Below, piece by piece: positions 60,189-64,000 of a stretch of 64,000 nucleotides of DNA. The DNA is taken from contig CAWKDG010000007.1 of NCBI GenBank assembly GCA_963848355.1, forward strand, positions 68,075 through 132,074. Reading direction: 5' to 3'. Origin of the DNA: CAWKDG01 sp963848355 (GTDB lineage Bacteria > Actinomycetota > Acidimicrobiia > Acidimicrobiales > UBA8190). The number at the start of each line of letters is the position of its first letter. Position 1 is the stretch's first letter. The translations under genes and the position numbers were made by a program. The notes under the pieces are model-generated. The model was not told the origin of the DNA. It ran no database searches and worked only from the letters and a program-made list of their open reading frames with translations.

Positions 60189-60339
60189 TGCCCTCCTGTC
60201 CTGGGACGATGACGCACGATCGACGACGGCGATCCACAGCCGTTCACGCGCCGTTCGTCTGTTCTGCCCTCAATCTGAACGACGCCGGGAACGTGCGATC
60301 CACCCTACGATGGTCCGGCGGTGATGACTGGGGGGAGTC

Positions 60340-61509
60340 ATGGGGGCACGCAACGACGGTCTGTGCGGGCGTCGGATCAGGGGTGCGGTCCTCGCTGTCG
60401 GGCTCGGGGGAGCGGTCCTGGTCGGCACCGCAATGGCCGCCCTCCCGGCTGCCGCATCGAGCCTCGTCCGGGCCACGCGGCACTGCGTCCCGGGCCCCGA
60501 TTCCCACCTGAGCTGGTGCCACCTGGCCCACGCTGACCTGGCCGGCGCCGATCTCGCCGGCGCCCATCTCGACCACGCAGATCTCGATGGTGCCGACCTC
60601 GTCGGCACCGACCTCGCCGGTGCCACTCTCAGACACACGATCCTTCGGCACACCGACCTGAGCGGAGCGAACCTGACCGGCGCGGATCTCACTGACGCCC
60701 ATCTCGACAATGCCGACCTGACCGACGGCGACGTCGGCGGCGCCACCTTCCACGGCTCCGACCTCCAGGGCGACCGTTCGGGCGGAATCACAGGTACCCC
60801 GACCTCACTGCCGGTGAACTGGATGCTCGTCGACGGCTATCTGATCGGCACCTACGCGGAGCTCGACAACGCCGACCTCACCGGTGCCGACCTCGCCGAC
60901 GCCGATCTCGCCGACGCCCACCTCGACGACGCCGACCTCGCCGGTGCCAGCCTCGCCGCCGCCAGCCTCGACGACGCCTACCTCTCCAGTGCCGACCTCG
61001 CCGGCACCGAGTTGTCCGGTGCCGACCTCGATGACATCACTTCCGGCGGGGTCGTGGGCACCCCGGCGTCGTTGCCCACGAACTGGGTGTTCGTCGGTGG
61101 CTATCTCATCGGCCCCTTCGCCAACCTCGCGCATGCCGACCTCGCCGGAGACGACCTCAGCGGGGCTCTCCTGGAAGGGGTCTATTCGGGCGGGATCACC
61201 GGCATCCCGGCCGCCCTGCCCACGAATTGGACGCTGGTCGACGGGTATCTGATCGGCCCCTATGCCCGTCTCACCCAAGCCGACCTCGATGCCGCCGACC
61301 TCGACGAGGCCGATCTCACCTTCGGCGATCTCTACGAGGCCAGCCTGGAAGGCGCCGATCTCTCGAACGCTGACCTTTCCGACGCCGTCCTGTTCGGCGC
61401 CGACCTGAGCGGAGCGAACCTCACCGGTGTCACGTGGGACCACACGAGGTGCCCCGACGGGACCAACAGTGACGACGACGGGGACACCTGCGTCAACAAC
61501 CTCGGTTGA
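60340..61509 (+). CDS. secreted pentapeptide-repeat protein
   Basis: 389 residues. A basic N-terminus and hydrophobic stretch (GAVLAVGLGGAVLVGTAMAALPAAA) suggest export. Then many A(D/N)LxG repeats (e.g. LAGADLAGAHLDHADLDGAD), broken three times by GTPxSLPxNWxxVxGYLIGxxA segments, and ending in TRCPDGTNSDDDGDTC. It should fold as a right-handed quadrilateral beta-helix. GGGGGAG lies just upstream of the ATG. Function unknown. Confidence 0.85.
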   Translation: MGARNDGLCGRRIRGAVLAVGLGGAVLVGTAMAALPAAASSLVRATRHCVPGPDSHLSWCHLAHADLAGADLAGAHLDHADLDGADLVGTDLAGATLRHTILRHTDLSGANLTGADLTDAHLDNADLTDGDVGGATFHGSDLQGDRSGGITGTPTSLPVNWMLVDGYLIGTYAELDNADLTGADLADADLADAHLDDADLAGASLAAASLDDAYLSSADLAGTELSGADLDDITSGGVVGTPASLPTNWVFVGGYLIGPFANLAHADLAGDDLSGALLEGVYSGGITGIPAALPTNWTLVDGYLIGPYARLTQADLDAADLDEADLTFGDLYEASLEGADLSNADLSDAVLFGADLSGANLTGVTWDHTRCPDGTNSDDDGDTCVNNLG

Positions 61510-61565
61510 GAACCTCGGTTGAGCGCCGACCGAGGAGGGACGCCGTCACGTCACCAACCTGACGC

Positions 61566-61598
61566 GCAACGACCCCCGGAGGAACCGGGGGCCGTTGC
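61566..61598. terminator. strong hairpin between convergent genes
   Basis: GCAACG-A-CCCCCGG, loop AGGAA, CCGGGGG-C-CGTTGC: 13 paired bases with a single A/C mismatch, 57 nt after the pentapeptide gene stop and about 180 nt from the convergent sulfotransferase stop. It fits a bidirectional terminator. A 13-bp direct repeat AACCTCGGTTGAG (61498-61523) lies just before it; the rest of the gap up to 61779 shows nothing else. Confidence 0.65.
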
Positions 61599-61779
61599 CA
61601 CGAGTAACTTCATACGCAAGGAGATACTTGCTTCTTGAATTGTCGACGCCGGGGGCCAGGATCTTGAGTGATGGCGGGGGCAACGATCATCCGTCGTGGC
61701 GCCGTTTGTGCCGCTGTTGTGGGGCGCCGTGCTGGGACGCGGTTGTGACGGCGCCGTTGTGACGGCGTCGATCCGGGGA

Positions 61780-62940
61780 TCAGGGGTGACCGGAACCGGG
61801 AGGGTCGACGGCGAAGCGCTCGGTGTAGGAGCGGAACGTGTCGCCGACGGCATCGGCGGAGAGGCCGAAGTCGGCCAGCGCGTACTCGTGGACCCCGTGC
61901 GAGCCCTGGGGGTTCTCGGCCGCCCAGGCCGCCATGCGTGACGCGGCGTCGTCGGAGAGCTCGAGGCCGAGCCGCCCGTAGGCGTCGCCCACCGTGCCGA
62001 CGGGGTCGGCGTTGAGCGACGCGAAGGCGACGTCGGCGAACCTTTCCTCACCGACCCGGTGGCGGAAGGCCATGGCCCGTTCAAGGGCCTCGCTCCACAG
62101 CGCCGCCTGCTGGGGGCCGAGGAGAGCAGAGTCGTCGCGGTCGGACACCCAGCTCCGCGTGTAGGCCACGAGACTGCACACCGAGCCGAGGACCTCGGCC
62201 GGGTGGCGGTGGGTCCACAGGAAGCGGGCGTCGGGGTAGTGGGCGTCGAGGGCGTCGAGGGCCAGCATGTGGACGGGCGTCTTCAGGTGCCACAGGCGCG
62301 GCGGGCAGTGCCACTGCAGGAGCCGGAGCACGCGGCGGTGGTAGCGGTACGCGGGGGTCATGTCGCAGTCCAGGGTCCAGGCCGTGTAGCTCGGGACGTG
62401 GGCCATGCCGTCGAAGTGGGCCGTGCGGAAGGCCATGCCCAGGAGGTCCTGGCATTCGGTGGGACCGGTGGCCGTCTGGAAGTAGAGGGAGGCCATCTTG
62501 GGGAAGGTGGCGTACATGGCCTCGAGGCCCCGGGCGGCGTCGGCGATGCGGGGGTCGGTGTCCTCGGTGGCCGTCTCCGGCGGGGGGACCGGGTCCGACG
62601 ACTCCCACAGGCGCAGGGACCGGATCTGGGGGTCGAGGGCCACCAGCTGGCTCAGGGCCGTGGTGCCGGTGCGGGGGAGGCCGATGATGAAGAGCGGGCC
62701 CTCGACCGGCTCGTCGTCGATGGCCGGGTGGCGGCGGTAGACGTCCTCGATGCGCAGCCGGTTGGCCAGGAGCATGCGCAGGCGCAGGCCCAGGATCTCC
62801 TCACCGAGCTCGGTGAGCTCACCCTCGCTGCGGGCCGCGTCGACCAGCCGGTCGAGGCCGTCGCGGTACGAGAGGTCGCCGAAGTCCGAGAGGGAGGTCT
62901 CGACCATCGCCCTCTCGACCAGTGCGTCGGCGTCGAGCAT
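61780..62940 (-). CDS. sulfotransferase family protein
   Basis: 386 residues. The PAPS 5'-phosphosulfate loop is FIIGLPRTGTTALSQLVA near 100. Later RLWHLKTPVHMLALDALDAHYPDARFLWTHRHPAEVLGS carries the 3'-phosphate-binding Arg/Ser region. The length matches the actinobacterial sulfotransferase group often found with SDR enzymes. The start ATG overlaps the SDR stop (TGATG), so the two are coupled. Acceptor unknown (lipid or steroid-like, inference). Confidence 0.87.
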   Translation of the reverse strand: MLDADALVERAMVETSLSDFGDLSYRDGLDRLVDAARSEGELTELGEEILGLRLRMLLANRLRIEDVYRRHPAIDDEPVEGPLFIIGLPRTGTTALSQLVALDPQIRSLRLWESSDPVPPPETATEDTDPRIADAARGLEAMYATFPKMASLYFQTATGPTECQDLLGMAFRTAHFDGMAHVPSYTAWTLDCDMTPAYRYHRRVLRLLQWHCPPRLWHLKTPVHMLALDALDAHYPDARFLWTHRHPAEVLGSVCSLVAYTRSWVSDRDDSALLGPQQAALWSEALERAMAFRHRVGEERFADVAFASLNADPVGTVGDAYGRLGLELSDDAASRMAAWAAENPQGSHGVHEYALADFGLSADAVGDTFRSYTERFAVDPPGSGHP

Positions 62941-63743
62941 CAGACGAAGTCCGAGCCGCCGTCGACGTTGATGTTGGCCCCGGTGACGTAGCCGTTGCGA
63001 CGCGAGGCGAGGAAGGCGACGACGGTGGCGATCTCCTCGGGCAGACCGGCCCGGCCCAGGTCGGCCGGTTGGTGGAAGTTGTCGTCGATCCAGCGCATGA
63101 CGTCGGCGGGGTCGCTCGGGTCGAGGCCGGCAGCGGCGAAGATGTCGCGGAGGTTCTCGGTGAAGCTGGCCGTGACGATGGTCCCCGGGCTCACGGTGTT
63201 GACCAGGATCCCCTCGGGGGCGAGAGACTTGGACAGGTTCTTCGAGACGCTGGCCACGGCCGCCTTGGACGCCGTGTAGGCGGGGAGGATCGGGCTCTGG
63301 CGCTGGATCGAGTGGGCGGCGAAGTTGACGATGCGGGCCCACTCGGCCCGGCGCAGCAGGGGGAGGGCGCCACGCACGCACCGGACGGCCGCCATGCAGC
63401 CGAGCTCGAAGGCGGCGGTCCAGTCGTCGTCGGTCAGGTTCTCGAAGCGACCGGCAGCCGGGCCCACGGTGTTGACGAGGACGTTGAGCGATCCCCACCG
63501 CTCGTCGAGTGTGGCGAAGGCGCGCGCCACGGCGGCGGCGTCGAGGACGTCGACGACGAGGCCCAGCGCGTCGGGGCTCCCGACGCGTTCGAGGGCGGTC
63601 ACCGTCTCGTCGAGGGCGTCGCGGCCGCGGGCGAAGACGGCGACGCGCGCCCCCTCGGCGGCCAGGCACTCGGCGATGGCGCGGCCCATGCCTTTGGATC
63701 CGCCGGTGACGACGGCGGTGGCGTCGGTGTAGCCGAGGTCCAT
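62940..63743 (-). CDS. short-chain dehydrogenase/reductase
   Basis: 267 residues. Cofactor motif AVVTGGSKGMGRAIAE, NVLVNTVGPAAG, active-site Ser in VNFAAHSIQRQSPI and Y-x3-K in AYTASKAAVASVSKNL. Typical classical SDR, NAD(P)-dependent oxidoreductase. Start at ATG 63743 because the reading frame in front of it is Pro/Arg-rich and unrelated. It is coupled to the sulfotransferase gene downstream. Confidence 0.9.
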   Translation of the reverse strand: MDLGYTDATAVVTGGSKGMGRAIAECLAAEGARVAVFARGRDALDETVTALERVGSPDALGLVVDVLDAAAVARAFATLDERWGSLNVLVNTVGPAAGRFENLTDDDWTAAFELGCMAAVRCVRGALPLLRRAEWARIVNFAAHSIQRQSPILPAYTASKAAVASVSKNLSKSLAPEGILVNTVSPGTIVTASFTENLRDIFAAAGLDPSDPADVMRWIDDNFHQPADLGRAGLPEEIATVVAFLASRRNGYVTGANINVDGGSDFV

Positions 63744-63808
63744 GGCGCGTGGGGCTCCCTTGCTGTCGGTGTACGTGCTGTCGGGCGGGCGTGGTTGTGT
63801 CGGTGCCG

Positions 63809-64000
63809 CTACCGGGGGAAGCGTCGCTGGACGGCGGACCGGCGCCGGGCGATGACCTCGGCGCGGGCGGCGGGATCGACCAGGGCCGTGCCCGGAGGCA
63901 GCAGGGCGGGGAGGTCGGCCAGCGCCACCAGACGGGTGGCGGGGACGGGGGCGTGGGCGGCGCGGACCCAACGGACGATCATCGGCCCCTGGCGGTGGCC
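63809..64000 (-). CDS. C-terminal part of an unidentified protein (truncated by window edge)
   Basis: Open frame from the window end (GHRQGPMIVRWVRAAHAPV…) to the TAG at 63811, about 63 residues visible, ending RRRSAVQRRFPR. It probably heads the SDR-sulfotransferase operon (65 nt before the SDR start). Too short to assign. Confidence 0.5.
   Translation of the reverse strand, partial: GHRQGPMIVRWVRAAHAPVPATRLVALADLPALLPPGTALVDPAARAEVIARRRSAVQRRFPR

Noticed and set aside
60805..61443. 212-codon minus-strand frame with repeated GEVGxGE
   Set aside because: It is the mirror of the pentapeptide repeats on the plus strand.
1..64000. tRNA, rRNA, insertion sequence or phage genes
   Set aside because: No cloverleaf, transposase, integrase or terminal repeat pattern was recognised by eye; a tRNA scan would settle the small RNAs.

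Overview
High-GC actinobacterial chromosome segment, most likely class Acidimicrobiia. This placement is an inference from several things: about 68 percent GC by eye, frequent GTG and TTG starts, 4-nt GTGA/ATGA start-stop overlaps, several apparently leaderless genes, a eukaryote-type glutamine synthetase II, a class E sortase fold, a DUF3817 protein and a UvrD2-type helicase with an HRDC domain. No rRNA, tRNA, insertion sequence, phage or CRISPR was recognised.

Layout. (1) 1-6.6 kb: a polyamine-type ABC transporter (end of PotA on +; PotD-PotB-PotC on -), a class III aminotransferase and a PLP decarboxylase. Related operator-like inverted repeats precede potD and the aminotransferase. (2) 6.7-22.6 kb: mostly housekeeping and accessory genes: CoA transferase, glycosyltransferase, TetR with an alpha/beta hydrolase, UvrD2 helicase coupled to a 71-residue protein, a second class III aminotransferase beside glutamine synthetase II, glucose-6-phosphate dehydrogenase, DUF3817, and a class E sortase-like protein whose catalytic Cys is Ser. 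Three single-base frameshifts fall within 0.8 kb near 20 kb and a fourth lies in an Rrf2 regulator at 22.9 kb.

(3) 23.4-39.0 kb is the most remarkable region. It is a dense, mostly translationally coupled + strand cluster: a secreted substrate-binding-like protein; three paralogous secreted or anchored proteins sharing one unrecognised domain; an exosortase with Cys/Arg/His intact; a complete phosphate-type ABC transporter (PstC, PstA, a C-terminally membrane-anchored PstS, PstB); a 915-residue anchored binding-protein-like protein; a sortase-fold protein that has lost all three catalytic residues; and two proline-rich proteins. One paralog ends in LAFTG, a class E sorting motif. Another ends in TPEVP..(9)..AG plus a hydrophobic stretch and RRR, and this tail aligns without gaps with the tail of a TolB-like protein at 45.7-46.9 kb, so the two are candidate exosortase substrates. 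I read the region as a cell-surface machine that couples phosphate (or similar oxyanion) capture to protein sorting.

(4) 39.4-46.9 kb: surface polysaccharide genes (processive GT2, GH5-like secreted hydrolase, polytopic glycosyltransferase-like protein, GT2-GtrA fusion), consistent with the exosortase/exopolysaccharide association known from other bacteria. (5) 47-64 kb: adenosine deaminase family, a TetR regulator with a perfect operator palindrome, a P450/VOC/dehydrogenase/SRPBCC operon facing a C4 zinc-finger gene across a 41-bp palindrome, an MFS exporter, a GGDEF-EAL protein, a 5'-3' exonuclease, a pentapeptide-repeat protein, a sulfotransferase and an SDR. Genes run off both window ends.
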